NCBI GenBank assembly: GCA_964541305.1 | Contig: CAZIPE010000005.1 | Coordinates: forward strand, 1-64,000 | Reading direction: 5' to 3' | DNA from: CAZIPE01 sp964541305 | Lineage (GTDB): Bacteria; Patescibacteriota; Saccharimonadia; Saccharimonadales; UBA7683 | DNA: 64,000 nucleotides | Shown here: piece after piece, positions 16,260 through 24,606 of the stretch | How the letters are laid out: every line of letters begins with the position of its first letter | How positions within the stretch are numbered: the first letter of the stretch is position 1 | The notes under the pieces: model-generated | Seen by the model: the letters and a program-made list of their open reading frames with translations, nothing else | The model's database searches: none | Told to the model about the DNA's origin: nothing | Translations under genes and position numbers: made by a program

Positions 16260-17161
16260 GAGTACTTGTTATTGGGGGCGGAATATCTGATGAGCGAGAG
16301 GTATCTCTGAGATCCGCCAGTTCAATTTTAAAAGGCGCTCTGCGGGCGGGGCACGATGCGCAATTTTACGATTGGGATGGCTCAGATAAGTGGTTGAGTG
16401 AGAATGTAGGATCATTTGACGTTGTCTTACCGATTTTACATGGTAAAGGCGGGGAAGATGGAGGGATTCAGTCTTTGCTAGAATCGCTTGCTGCACGTTT
16501 TCTTGGATCGGTGTCTGGTGTTGCTAAGCAGTGTTTCGATAAGCAATCTACGAGGGAGAAGGTGACAGACTTCGGGTATGCCGTTGCAAAAGGAGAAGTA
16601 CTTGACTATAAAAAATATCTGAAAAGTAGTTTTCTGACAATCCCTCATGTGATAAAGCCTATTATGGGAGGCTCAAGTATACACACACATATTCTAAAAA
16701 ACACTGATAAATATGATCCAGAAGAAATTCGTAAAAGCTTTGATATATACCAAAACTTGTTAGTAGAAGAATATATTGATGGATCAGAAATAACCATGGC
16801 AGTTTTGGATGGCATAAATCTGCCGGTGATTGAAATAATTCCGCCCGAAGGACAGCTTTTTGATTATGAAAATAAATACAATGGTGCGACCACTGAACTG
16901 TGTCCTCCAAAAAACATCAGTATTGAATTACAAAACGAAGCAATACGTATGGCAAAGGATATTCATGCAAGACTTGGTTGCCGACACATTACAAGAACGG
17001 ATGTGATGGTTAGAGACGGCAAGCTTTACTTCCTTGAAATAAATGTCATGCCCGGATTAACCGACCAAAGTCTGTACCCCAAGGCAGCAAAAGCAGTCGG
17101 TTTGGATTTTCCACAACTGGTCGATAAATTTATACAGCTCACCATTGAGGGGGTATACTAA
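16256..17161 (+). CDS. ddl: D-alanine--D-alanine ligase family protein
   Basis: About 301 aa from TTG 16256. An ATG at 16217 would add 13 residues, but AAGGA (16245-16249) sits six bases before the TTG and the TTGA overlap with murF is typical. ATP-grasp features are the N-terminal RVLVIGGGISDEREVSL, the substrate loop HGKGGEDGGIQ, the GGSS loop, LVEEYIDGSEITMAVLDG and the metal-binding EINVMPGLTDQSLYPKAA near the C-terminus. The enzyme makes D-Ala-D-Ala. The HxxxxEDG and EIN motifs are intact, so activity is likely. Operon order murF-ddl-aminotransferase. Confidence 0.9.
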   Translation: MRVLVIGGGISDEREVSLRSASSILKGALRAGHDAQFYDWDGSDKWLSENVGSFDVVLPILHGKGGEDGGIQSLLESLAARFLGSVSGVAKQCFDKQSTREKVTDFGYAVAKGEVLDYKKYLKSSFLTIPHVIKPIMGGSSIHTHILKNTDKYDPEEIRKSFDIYQNLLVEEYIDGSEITMAVLDGINLPVIEIIPPEGQLFDYENKYNGATTELCPPKNISIELQNEAIRMAKDIHARLGCRHITRTDVMVRDGKLYFLEINVMPGLTDQSLYPKAAKAVGLDFPQLVDKFIQLTIEGVY

Positions 17162-17165
17162 TAAT

Positions 17166-18101
17166 ATGGATTCTCTCGACTACACTACGCTAGAAGTATA
17201 TTTTAACCATGCGTTTGTGCCATATGCTGAGGCGAATGTGAGTATTGCGAGTTCCTCGGTTTTGTATGGTCTCACTGTATACACGGTTTTTAGCGTTAAT
17301 TGGAACGAGGAAACGCAGACAGCATATATTTTTAGGCTTGAAGAGCATTTCAAGCGCTTGGTCAACTCGGCACGTATTATGGATTTCGGCCAGTTTATTG
17401 ATGAGTGGGACTTCAAAAAATTTAAAGCTATTATGATTGATTTGATAAAACGAAATAATATAAAACAGGATGTTCTTGTGAGGGTTGCGGTGTATATAGA
17501 TGAAACCGTAGCGGGCACAAAGATTCATGGCTTAAAGAACAGTGTAAGCGCCTATATTTACCCATTAGGGGAGATCCTTCCCTTATCCGGCATCAATGCC
17601 TGTGTTTCTAGTTGGGTGAGAACTCAAGATAATGCAATGCCTTCACGAGCAAAAATAAATGGCAGCTATATTAACGCGAGTCTTATGAAGAACGAAGCGA
17701 TTTTAAATGGGTACGATGAGGCTATAGCACTTGATCATAATGGCCACGTTGCGGAAGGCACTGTTGCAAATCTGTTTATCGTGCGCGGTAACACATTAAT
17801 TACGCCCGACAACTCCACGGACATTCTTGAGGGTATAACTAGAAGTTCAATTTTTGAGCTTGCTCATGAGATGGGGATAAAGTGCCATCAACGAGCAGTT
17901 GATCGGTCAGAACTGTATATAGCCGACGAAGCCTTTATGTGTGGGAGCAGTGCAAGAGTTACGCCAATACTCTCTATTGATCGTCGTCTAATCGCGGATG
18001 GAGAAATTGGTCCTGTAACACATACTCTTATGGAACGCTACAAAGCTGTGCAACGTGGTCAAGACGAAAATGTGCATGATTGGTTAACACCAATAGAGTA
18101 A
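17166..18101 (+). CDS. Class IV PLP aminotransferase (BCAT / D-amino acid transaminase type)
   Basis: 311 aa. Fold-type IV signature: catalytic Lys in SRAKINGSYINASLMK, then EAIALDHNGHVAEGTVANLFIV and the phosphate-binding LEGITRSSIFELA. It starts five bases after the ddl stop. The sequence resembles branched-chain aminotransferases. Its place after murF and ddl suggests it may supply D-amino acids (D-Ala or D-Glu) for the wall, as Dat enzymes do, rather than make Leu/Ile/Val. Specificity cannot be read from motifs alone. Confidence 0.85.
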   Translation: MDSLDYTTLEVYFNHAFVPYAEANVSIASSSVLYGLTVYTVFSVNWNEETQTAYIFRLEEHFKRLVNSARIMDFGQFIDEWDFKKFKAIMIDLIKRNNIKQDVLVRVAVYIDETVAGTKIHGLKNSVSAYIYPLGEILPLSGINACVSSWVRTQDNAMPSRAKINGSYINASLMKNEAILNGYDEAIALDHNGHVAEGTVANLFIVRGNTLITPDNSTDILEGITRSSIFELAHEMGIKCHQRAVDRSELYIADEAFMCGSSARVTPILSIDRRLIADGEIGPVTHTLMERYKAVQRGQDENVHDWLTPIE

Positions 18102-18168
18102 AGAACGTTATTAACTGTTCAAAACAAGTTTTTACTTAAACCATAGAAATCATCGGACTATCATCTGA

Positions 18169-18174
18169 TACAAT
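18169..18174 (+). promoter_or_regulatory. -10 box of leuS
   Basis: TACAAT, seven bases before ATG 18182; leaderless arrangement. Confidence 0.55.
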
Positions 18175-18181
18175 AGAGGTC

Positions 18182-20635
18182 ATGAAACGATATAACCCGA
18201 GTGAAATTGAGCCAAAGTGGCAAAAATGGTGGATAGAAAACAATACGTATACCGTAGAAATCAATAGTAATAAACCAAAATATATGGCTAGCGGTATGTT
18301 TAACTATCCAAGCGGAGACGGTATTCACCTCGGACACGCATATACCTTTACGATTCCTGATGTGCACGCGCGGTTCAAGCGCCAACAAGGATATGAGAGT
18401 TTAAATCCTGTGGGTTGGGATGCTTTTGGACTACCTGCAGAGAACTACGCAATCAAGATGGGTATTTCTCCGCAAAAAAGTATGGCAAGTATAATTCCAA
18501 ACTATAGGAAGCAGTATACGGCTATGGGCTGGGGAGTTGATTGGGCTAAAGAAATAAATTCATCAGAACCCCTTTACTACAAATGGACACAGTGGATTTT
18601 CAGTCAGATGTATAGGAATGGACTCGCCTATCAAGATTCACGCATGCAGTGGTGGTGTGAGCAGTGTCAGACAGTACTAGCCAACGAGCAGGTAGACGCA
18701 AATGGAAAATGCTGGCGACACGATAAAGCCCCAGACCCCGTAATTGAGAAAAAAGAGGTTAAGCAATGGTTCTTCAAAATTACCGAATATGCTGACGAAT
18801 TACTTGAGGCTGTCGACGATCTCAATTGGACTGAAAGTGTTAAGCTGGCTCAAAAGAACTGGATTGGCCGTAGCATTGGTGCGGAGATAGACTTTAACGT
18901 TAAGAATTCTGATGACAAAATTACCGTATTTACCACACGTCCCGATACATTGTTCGGTGCAACATTCTTAGTGCTTGCACCCGAAAGTGAGTTGCTCGAG
19001 TCGATTGTATCTCGTGACCAGAAAGAGGTTGTCGATAAATACATTAAAGAGACCGCCAAGAAAACTGAAGTTGAGCGTCAAGTTGCTAAAGAAAAAACAG
19101 GATTATTCAGCGGTGCTTACGCTATTAACCCTGTGAATAATGAAGAGATTCCAATCTGGGTAGCAGATTATGTATTAGCAGGTTATGGCACCGGTGCGAT
19201 TATGGCAGTACCCGCACACGATGAGCGTGATAATGAGTTTGCTCAAAAATATGAACTTTCAATTGTTCGGGTCGTGAAAAATGATACTGCTGATGATGAA
19301 TGTACTCATGACGAGGGAATTATGATCAACTCGAGCATTTACAATGACATGAAGTCAGATGAGGTGCGAGAGAAGATAGTGGCAGATCTTGAAAAGAAGG
19401 GACTAGCTAGGGAAAAAGTTAATTATAAGATGCGGGACTGGTCAGTTTCGCGTCAGCGTTATTGGGGCGCACCAATCCCGATTGTTAATTGTGATGATTG
19501 TGGGCCGGTCTTAATTTCTGACGAAGAATTGCCTGTAGTGTTACCTGAACTCACCGACTTTCAGCCTAGTGGTGATGGGCGTAGTGCATTGGCGCGAGCT
19601 ACAGAATGGCTAAAGGTGGATTGCCCGAAGTGTGGTAAACCAGCAGAGCGAGAAACTGATACCCTTGATACTTATATTTGTAGTAGCTGGTATCTTTACA
19701 GATATATCGATTCTAAAAATACTGAGAAGATTTTTAATAGCGAACTTGTAAATAAATGGTTCCCAGTGGATTTTTATGATGGCGCCGACCACGCTACGGC
19801 ACACCTACTTTACGCTCGTTTTATTGGCAGATTTTTCAACAAAATTGGTATAGTTGATAACCCTGAACCATTAAAGCAAATGTTATATCATGGTAAGGTT
19901 CTCGGTTCGGACGGATCTCACTTTTCTAAATCGGCAGGTAATGGTATCGATCCGCTTGAGATTATTAATAGTGGCTATGGAGCTGACGCGCTAAGAGTTT
20001 ATCTTATGTTTGCTGCTCCTGCAGGATTTAATATCCGATGGGATCCCCAGGGGGTGCCGGGAGCGCATAGATTCCTTTCTCGGCTCTGGACGCTGATTCA
20101 GGAATACCTTGATCCGAAAACTCAAAAAGTGACCAGTAAAACATATAGTACCGATGAACTTGTTCGAGAAACTCACAAAACTATCAAAAAAGTTACCGAA
20201 GATATTGAAGAAAATCGCTATAACACCGCCATAGCAACCCTAATGGCTATAGTAAATTCGCTGTATAAATTTAAAAACACCATACCTTTTAAAGACGCAT
20301 CATGGCGTGAGTCGCTCGAAACGGTAATTTCACTGACTGCGCCGTTTGCGCCGCACATAGCTGAAGAGTTATGGCAACAGCTAGGCCATAAAACTAGCGT
20401 GCATAGTGATAGTTGGCCACAATGGGATAAGGCTCAACTTACTTCAGATACCATGAAGATTGTAGTACAGGTGAATGGAAAAGTTCGCGCTACTATTGAG
20501 CTTTCAGCAGATGCGAGCGAAGAAGAGGTCATTCGCGCTGCTCGAGAAAATGAAAAAGTTGCCGAATTTATATCCGGCAACTCGGTAAAAAAATCAATTT
20601 ACGTTCCAAAAAAACTTGTGAACTTCGTTATCTAA
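18182..20635 (+). CDS. leuS: Leucyl-tRNA synthetase
   Basis: 817 aa, bacterial LeuRS layout. HIGH motif as HLGH (residue ~49). Zinc-site cysteines are in WWCEQCQTVLANEQV. The editing domain contains TTRPDTLFGATFLVL and GTGAIMAVPAHDERD. DTYICSSWYLYRY follows. The KMSKS loop is altered to HFSKS (about 580-584) within GSHFSKSAGNGIDP. The anticodon-binding and C-terminal domains (VVQVNGKVRATIEL) are complete. It charges tRNA-Leu with leucine in the cytoplasm. Its 3' end overlaps the convergent downstream gene by eight bases. Confidence 0.96.
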   Translation: MKRYNPSEIEPKWQKWWIENNTYTVEINSNKPKYMASGMFNYPSGDGIHLGHAYTFTIPDVHARFKRQQGYESLNPVGWDAFGLPAENYAIKMGISPQKSMASIIPNYRKQYTAMGWGVDWAKEINSSEPLYYKWTQWIFSQMYRNGLAYQDSRMQWWCEQCQTVLANEQVDANGKCWRHDKAPDPVIEKKEVKQWFFKITEYADELLEAVDDLNWTESVKLAQKNWIGRSIGAEIDFNVKNSDDKITVFTTRPDTLFGATFLVLAPESELLESIVSRDQKEVVDKYIKETAKKTEVERQVAKEKTGLFSGAYAINPVNNEEIPIWVADYVLAGYGTGAIMAVPAHDERDNEFAQKYELSIVRVVKNDTADDECTHDEGIMINSSIYNDMKSDEVREKIVADLEKKGLAREKVNYKMRDWSVSRQRYWGAPIPIVNCDDCGPVLISDEELPVVLPELTDFQPSGDGRSALARATEWLKVDCPKCGKPAERETDTLDTYICSSWYLYRYIDSKNTEKIFNSELVNKWFPVDFYDGADHATAHLLYARFIGRFFNKIGIVDNPEPLKQMLYHGKVLGSDGSHFSKSAGNGIDPLEIINSGYGADALRVYLMFAAPAGFNIRWDPQGVPGAHRFLSRLWTLIQEYLDPKTQKVTSKTYSTDELVRETHKTIKKVTEDIEENRYNTAIATLMAIVNSLYKFKNTIPFKDASWRESLETVISLTAPFAPHIAEELWQQLGHKTSVHSDSWPQWDKAQLTSDTMKIVVQVNGKVRATIELSADASEEEVIRAARENEKVAEFISGNSVKKSIYVPKKLVNFVI

Positions 20636-21053
20636 AAGGGTATATGACAGTAGACTCACCCAATTCTTCTGAGCGCCGTCTAGCTTCACTTAATACTTGA
20701 TCTTTAGGGTCCTGCCTCTGAGAAAATGCGTCATCAATTCGGTCTGCAATACGAGCAACGGGTTCACATAGGTCAACTATTTTGTTACCAAAGCGTCGTA
20801 CGCGACTGTTTTGCCAAAGCTCACTTTCGTCCAAACTTTCTTTAACATGTGCGGGAAGTGCAGCCACAAGCTTGACGCACCCCATCCCTAGTTCATGAAG
20901 CATCGTGGGGATTGTGCGCTCTGGCAATTCCTGGGGTGAGTCATTAGCTGCGTGTTCATTATTGTTGTCATTAACTTTTTGAACAACTCGACCCAAGCCT
21001 TCTAAGTAGGTTTTGCGTGCTGCAATTCTTTCAATATCTTTCTTTTCACTCAT
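20628..21053 (-). CDS. Hypothetical soluble protein, 141 aa
   Basis: No recognised domain. A charged, mostly helical protein (YLEGLGRVVQKVND, VKLVAALPAHVKESLDE, DRIDDAFSQRQDPKDQ) without signal or membrane segment. ATG 21053 is preferred; an upstream in-frame TTG at 21071 would overlap the LysM gene. It is the second gene of a two-gene minus-strand operon behind the LysM protein and converges on leuS. Confidence 0.55.
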   Translation of the reverse strand: MSEKKDIERIAARKTYLEGLGRVVQKVNDNNNEHAANDSPQELPERTIPTMLHELGMGCVKLVAALPAHVKESLDESELWQNSRVRRFGNKIVDLCEPVARIADRIDDAFSQRQDPKDQVLSEARRRSEELGESTVIYPFR

Positions 21054-21061
21054 ATCTTTGT

Positions 21062-21475
21062 TTACCCGCAAACAGAGATGACTTGTCCTGGCTGAATTGC
21101 ATCATTACCATCAAGTTGGTCAGCTACGATACCGTCAACAATCGGACGAATGTCTCTGTAATTAACCTCTGATTTTACAATTTTCCACACAGTATCACCC
21201 TGTTCAACGGTTATATCGGTACACTCTTTTGGCGCTGAATCACCTTCGGCTAGATTAAAACCAACGACCGTGACACCCGTAGCGATAAGTAAACCCAAGC
21301 CTATGCGAGAAACTTTCTCGCGTCCAGTTAGCTTGCGTCGCTCAGCAGGAACATATGCAGTGGTTTTCTTGCCTATATCAGCGGTAGCTTGATCTAAGTC
21401 AGCTGGATCACCGGTACTCAAAAAGCGTATCGCGGCTTCATCGCACATAGTTCTTTGCGGTATATATCTACTCAT
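21062..21475 (-). CDS. Single-pass LysM protein
   Basis: 137 aa. A ~55-residue cytoplasmic N-terminus, one membrane helix (about 56-75, GLGLLIATGVTVVGFN), then an outside LysM domain: ITVEQGDTVWKIVKSEVNY through GNDAIQPGQVISVC. LysM binds GlcNAc-containing peptidoglycan or chitin-like glycans, so this probably anchors or senses the wall. Two cysteines (ECTD and SVCG) bracket the LysM and may form a disulfide. TATAAT (minus strand, 21484-21489) lies eight bases before the ATG. Confidence 0.8.
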   Translation of the reverse strand: MSRYIPQRTMCDEAAIRFLSTGDPADLDQATADIGKKTTAYVPAERRKLTGREKVSRIGLGLLIATGVTVVGFNLAEGDSAPKECTDITVEQGDTVWKIVKSEVNYRDIRPIVDGIVADQLDGNDAIQPGQVISVCG

Positions 21476-21547
21476 AGTGATATATTATAGCAAACCACGA
21501 GCATTATGTCAATAGTGAGGTGGGTTGAGGTATTGCGCTGTTTTTGC

Positions 21548-21553
21548 TATAAT
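21548..21553 (+). promoter_or_regulatory. -10 box of rpmF
   Basis: TATAAT about 47 bases before the rpmF ATG, divergent from the LysM promoter about 60 bases away. AAAAGGAG precedes the ATG. Confidence 0.55.
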
Positions 21554-21599
21554 AGGTGGTAATATCATTCGTAATAAGCCTTAAAAAGGAGCATTTTTA

Positions 21600-21788
21600 A
21601 TGGGAAAACCCAAAAAGCAGACTTCACCGCGGAAAAAAGGTTTACGTCGTAGCCACTTGATTTTAGATCTCGCACGACGCGTAAACGCCAAAAGTCCGGT
21701 AAAAGTCTATACTACCAAGCGTGAAAGCGCTAAAAAGAATCCAAAACCAACAAAAGTAGCGAAAACTACTGCTAACAAAGCAAAATAA
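21600..21788 (+). CDS. rpmF: 50S ribosomal protein bL32
   Basis: 62 aa, strongly basic. The N-terminus GKPKKQTSPRKKGLRRSH fits the bL32 signature (PKKKTSxxRRxxRRSH). No CxxC zinc knuckle is present, so this is the cysteine-free form. The C-terminal part is a Lys/Ala/Thr-rich tail. It leads the translation block with nusB, a Nudix gene and rnc. Confidence 0.85.
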   Translation: MGKPKKQTSPRKKGLRRSHLILDLARRVNAKSPVKVYTTKRESAKKNPKPTKVAKTTANKAK

Positions 21789-21830
21789 CCGTTTAATCGT
21801 ATTAATTAACAATTTAAGAAAGGCGAGAAC

Positions 21831-22337
21831 ATGGCATCAAACCGACATCTTGGACGCATCGTTGCCCTCCAGACTCTCTATGAGTATGATTTTCGCCTAC
21901 GTGCTCACGACGACACCCTTTCAGTAGATGAACTCATTGAGCGCCACCTAGGGCGCTACAAAGACACTATTGATGACATGGAATTCGCTCAAAATCTCAT
22001 CCGCGGCTCAATCAGCAGTATTGATATTCTTGATACGCGACTGCAACCACTTGCTCCTGAATGGCCACTTGAACAGATAGCTCGCATTGACCACGCCATT
22101 TTACGAATAGCACTGTATGAGATGTTCGAGATGAAGAAGAGTGGCATCCCGCCCAAAGTGACTATTAACGAGGCGGTGGAACTGGCTAAAAGCTTTGGTG
22201 GAGATAACTCATCTAAGTTTATTAACGGGGTACTCGGTACCGCATGGCGCCAAGCTGACCCTGATGCTGCCCAACCTACATCTCAGCCTGGCGAGGGGAG
22301 CACCAAGACAGATAAAGATAAGGTAGAACAGAAATGA
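21831..22337 (+). CDS. nusB: Transcription antitermination factor NusB
   Basis: 168 aa with the all-helical NusB fold: RHLGRIVALQTLYEYDF at the start, PLEQIARIDHAILRIALYEM and PPKVTINEAVELAKSFGG, FINGVLG near the end. NusB with S10 binds boxA RNA for rRNA antitermination. A polar tail of about 25 residues (QPTSQPGEGSTKTDKDK) extends beyond the family core. The TGA stop overlaps the Nudix ATG (ATGA). Confidence 0.92.
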   Translation: MASNRHLGRIVALQTLYEYDFRLRAHDDTLSVDELIERHLGRYKDTIDDMEFAQNLIRGSISSIDILDTRLQPLAPEWPLEQIARIDHAILRIALYEMFEMKKSGIPPKVTINEAVELAKSFGGDNSSKFINGVLGTAWRQADPDAAQPTSQPGEGSTKTDKDKVEQK

Positions 22338-22828
22338 AAGCACCAGAACAAATCAACAAGTTTAAAAAGTACTTCAAGCGTAAACCCGCTATTCAAGATA
22401 TCGTTCGCGAAACGACAGCCGGCGGCATAGTGTACCGTCGCAATAAACAGGGTGAAGTGGAGCTTCTGCTCGCTCAAGATGCCAAAGATCGCTGGACTAT
22501 TGCAAAGGGTCACATTGAGCCAGGTGAGACACCTCGTCAAACTGCTGAAAGAGAAGTTCAGGAAGAGACTGGACTGAAAGAAATGAAAGTACTCAATCAT
22601 CTGGGAAAAACACAGTTCCGTTACCGACGACAGAACAGTCTTATTCTGATGACTATGCATATCTTCTTAATTAAAGCCCTTGGTGATACTGATCGATTAG
22701 TAAAAGAAGATTGGATGAACGGTATTGGCTGGTTCCCTTTCAATGAGGCGCTTGAAATGGTTGAATATGAAGGAATTGAAAAACTTATGTTGCTCGGTAT
22801 GAAGCATATTCGTGAACAAAAGGATTAG
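22334..22828 (+). CDS. Nudix hydrolase
   Basis: 164 aa. The Nudix box (GHIEPGE, then REVQEETG; about residues 58-80) is complete with its metal-binding glutamates. The N-terminal ~25 residues are basic, followed by ETTAGGIVYRRNKQGEVELL. The family removes nucleoside-diphosphate-X compounds, for example damaged nucleotides, dinucleoside polyphosphates or RNA caps. Substrate cannot be assigned. Its place between nusB and rnc suggests an RNA or nucleotide housekeeping role. Confidence 0.88.
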   Translation: MKAPEQINKFKKYFKRKPAIQDIVRETTAGGIVYRRNKQGEVELLLAQDAKDRWTIAKGHIEPGETPRQTAEREVQEETGLKEMKVLNHLGKTQFRYRRQNSLILMTMHIFLIKALGDTDRLVKEDWMNGIGWFPFNEALEMVEYEGIEKLMLLGMKHIREQKD

Positions 22829-22831
22829 CGC

Positions 22832-23539
22832 GTGATTAAGATAGATACCGCACCTTATCAACAGTTTGCCAAAGAAACATTTGGCTTTATGTTCAAAGAG
22901 CCTATGACACTAGTGACTGCCTTTACTCACCGAAGTTACGTCAACGAACACAAAAAGAGTACTCAAATTCATAATGAGCGACTAGAGTTTTTAGGTGATG
23001 CAGTGCTTGAGCTTGTGGTAACTGAATTTTTGTATTCCAAATATTCTGAACCAGAAGGTATTTTAACCAATTGGCGTTCGGCTTTGGTGCGCACTGAAAG
23101 TATTGGTGCAGCGGCCGGCCGATTGAATTTTGAGAGTATGATCCGGCTTTCGCGAGGTGAAAAACGAGGTTCAGATAGAGCCAAGCAACAGATTCTCGCC
23201 AATAGCTTCGAAGCGGTTATCGGTGCGATATATGTAGATCAAGGCTACGAAGTCGCAAAGAAGTTTATTAGCGACAACATTATTTCGACATTACCTCAGA
23301 TTTTAGAGACTGGCAGTTGGCGAGACCCCAAGAGCTATCTACAGGAAGTGGCCCAAGAAAAAGAATCTCATACGCCAAACTACAAAGTCCTTTCAGAAGA
23401 TGGTCCTGATCACGATAAAGTGTTTACTCTGGGTGTTTTCATTGGCGGTCAACTCCGTGGCTCAGGTTCTGGTAGCTCAAAGCAAGCAGCTCAACAAAAA
23501 GCTGCCGAAGAGGCGTTGAAGTACTACGAAGCTAAGTAG
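22832..23539 (+). CDS. rnc: Ribonuclease III
   Basis: 235 aa from GTG 22832. RNase III signature ERLEFLGDAVLELVVTEF (about residues 49-66) with the catalytic Glu/Asp, a second acidic site in ANSFEAVIGAIYVDQGY, and a C-terminal double-stranded RNA-binding domain (DPKSYLQEVAQ to AAQQKAAEEALKYYEAK). It cuts double-stranded RNA in rRNA precursors. It starts three bases after the Nudix gene. Confidence 0.95.
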   Translation: MIKIDTAPYQQFAKETFGFMFKEPMTLVTAFTHRSYVNEHKKSTQIHNERLEFLGDAVLELVVTEFLYSKYSEPEGILTNWRSALVRTESIGAAAGRLNFESMIRLSRGEKRGSDRAKQQILANSFEAVIGAIYVDQGYEVAKKFISDNIISTLPQILETGSWRDPKSYLQEVAQEKESHTPNYKVLSEDGPDHDKVFTLGVFIGGQLRGSGSGSSKQAAQQKAAEEALKYYEAK

Positions 23540-23632
23540 ATATCATACCAGTTGACTTTAGGGGTCGGTATCTGTATAATTGAACAAGAATTTTAGAATA
23601 AATCTATAATGCGAGAGGATTAGTTACCGTTC

Positions 23633-24139
23633 ATGCTAAGTATTCGTTTGCAACGAGTTGGAAGAAAAGGACACGCTGTGTATCGCGTGGTAGTTCAAGA
23701 TTCGCATCGTCAACCAACGAGCGGAAAAATTGTGGCTCAAGTAGGAACATATGATCCACACACTAAAGCCGTCACCATAGATAAAGAAAAGGTTGAAACC
23801 TATCTTAAAAACGGTGCTCAACCAACACCGCGAGTAGTCACCTTGCTAAAAGCAGAAAAAATTACACTTCCAAAATGGGTAGTTATCCCTGGTAAAGATA
23901 AGCAGAAGACCATCAAGAATAGTGAGAAACTTCGTAGAAACCAACCTGAGGCTCCAGCCGAAGAGGTAGAGGAAGCTCCGGAAGAAGTGGTGTCAGAAGA
24001 AGTCGTTGTTGAAGCACCTGCCGATGAAAGCGTTGAAAAAATTGCTGAGGCTGAAATTGAAGATGGTCAAGAAACTGCACCTGAAGAAACTGCCGCTGCA
24101 GTTGAAGAAGACCCCGAAGAAAAACCAGCAGAAGCCTAA
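23633..24139 (+). CDS. rpsP: 30S ribosomal protein bS16 with long acidic tail
   Basis: 168 aa, about twice the usual length. Residues 1-80 are a standard bS16 (MLSIRLQRVGRKGHAVYRVV, VAQVGTYDPH, YLKNGAQPTPRV). From about residue 100 the protein is a Glu/Ala/Pro-rich tail (AEEVEEAPEEVVSEEVVVE and on). Such tails occur on S16 in some bacteria. A TATAAT lies near 23573, giving a leader of about 55 bases. Normally rimM/trmD follow; here a repeat-flanked cassette intervenes before khpA and trmD. Confidence 0.93.
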   Translation: MLSIRLQRVGRKGHAVYRVVVQDSHRQPTSGKIVAQVGTYDPHTKAVTIDKEKVETYLKNGAQPTPRVVTLLKAEKITLPKWVVIPGKDKQKTIKNSEKLRRNQPEAPAEEVEEAPEEVVSEEVVVEAPADESVEKIAEAEIEDGQETAPEETAAAVEEDPEEKPAEA

Positions 24140-24142
24140 TAG

Positions 24143-24184
24143 GCGTAGTGGATAGTGTGTAGTAGGTAGTGCGTAGCGCGCTAC
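24143..24184 (+). repeat. TAGT-rich repeat, left flank of the four-helix cassette
   Basis: Degenerate units GTAGTGGATAGTGTGTAGTA and GGTAGTGCGTAGCGCG. This is the approximate reverse complement of the repeat at 24536-24580, so the four-helix-bundle gene is bracketed by inverted copies. Confidence 0.65.
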
Positions 24185-24537
24185 CTTTTAAGTTGTTGAG
24201 ATAATTTTGTAAGCATTTTCTGAATTTCTAACAGAAGCTCTAGACAGCTAATCGTGGTGATTTCAGGGTAGATCGAGCTAACCAATAAAAGCTGAGTTTC
24301 CAGTTCTGCTGCTGAACCTTGAGCAATACCGCAAAATTGCCGAAACTCTTTGTTATTATGCCTCTTGCATCCCTCTGCAATGTTACTCGGAATTGAAACC
24401 GAACATCTCCTAATCTGATCACCCAGTGCATATAGTTCATGTTTAGGTAATCTGCTTGTGATTTTGTAGCATTCTTTTGCAAGTACCATAGATTTTTGCC
24501 ACACTATGAGATCTTTGAAAGAATTCACCTCGCTCAT
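24181..24537 (-). CDS. Four-helix-bundle protein (23S rRNA intervening-sequence / S23 type)
   Basis: 118 aa. It carries family motifs SFKDLIVWQKSMVLAKECYK, LPKHELYALGDQIRRCSVSI and PSNIAEGC, then FRQFCGIAQGSAAELETQLL. These proteins form homopentameric four-helix bundles. They were first found inside 23S rRNA intervening sequences but are widespread alone; the Avd subunit of DGRs is a structural relative. Start ATG 24537: on the minus strand TATAGT within the flanking repeat lies eight bases upstream. The opposite orientation inside a ribosomal operon indicates insertion. Confidence 0.88.
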   Translation of the reverse strand: MSEVNSFKDLIVWQKSMVLAKECYKITSRLPKHELYALGDQIRRCSVSIPSNIAEGCKRHNNKEFRQFCGIAQGSAAELETQLLLVSSIYPEITTISCLELLLEIQKMLTKLSQQLKR

Positions 24538-24582
24538 TACTATCAACTATACACTACACGCTATTCACTATATAATTATCTA
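24536..24582. repeat. TAGT/ACTA-rich repeat carrying two outward promoters
   Basis: ACTATCAACTATACACTACA and CGCTATTCACTATATAATT. Read leftward it supplies TATAGT eight bases before the four-helix start. Read rightward it supplies TATAAT (24571-24576) for khpA. Inverted relative to 24143-24184. Confidence 0.65.
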
Positions 24583-24606
24583 TGTAATTAACACCAAGGA
24601 GGCAGA

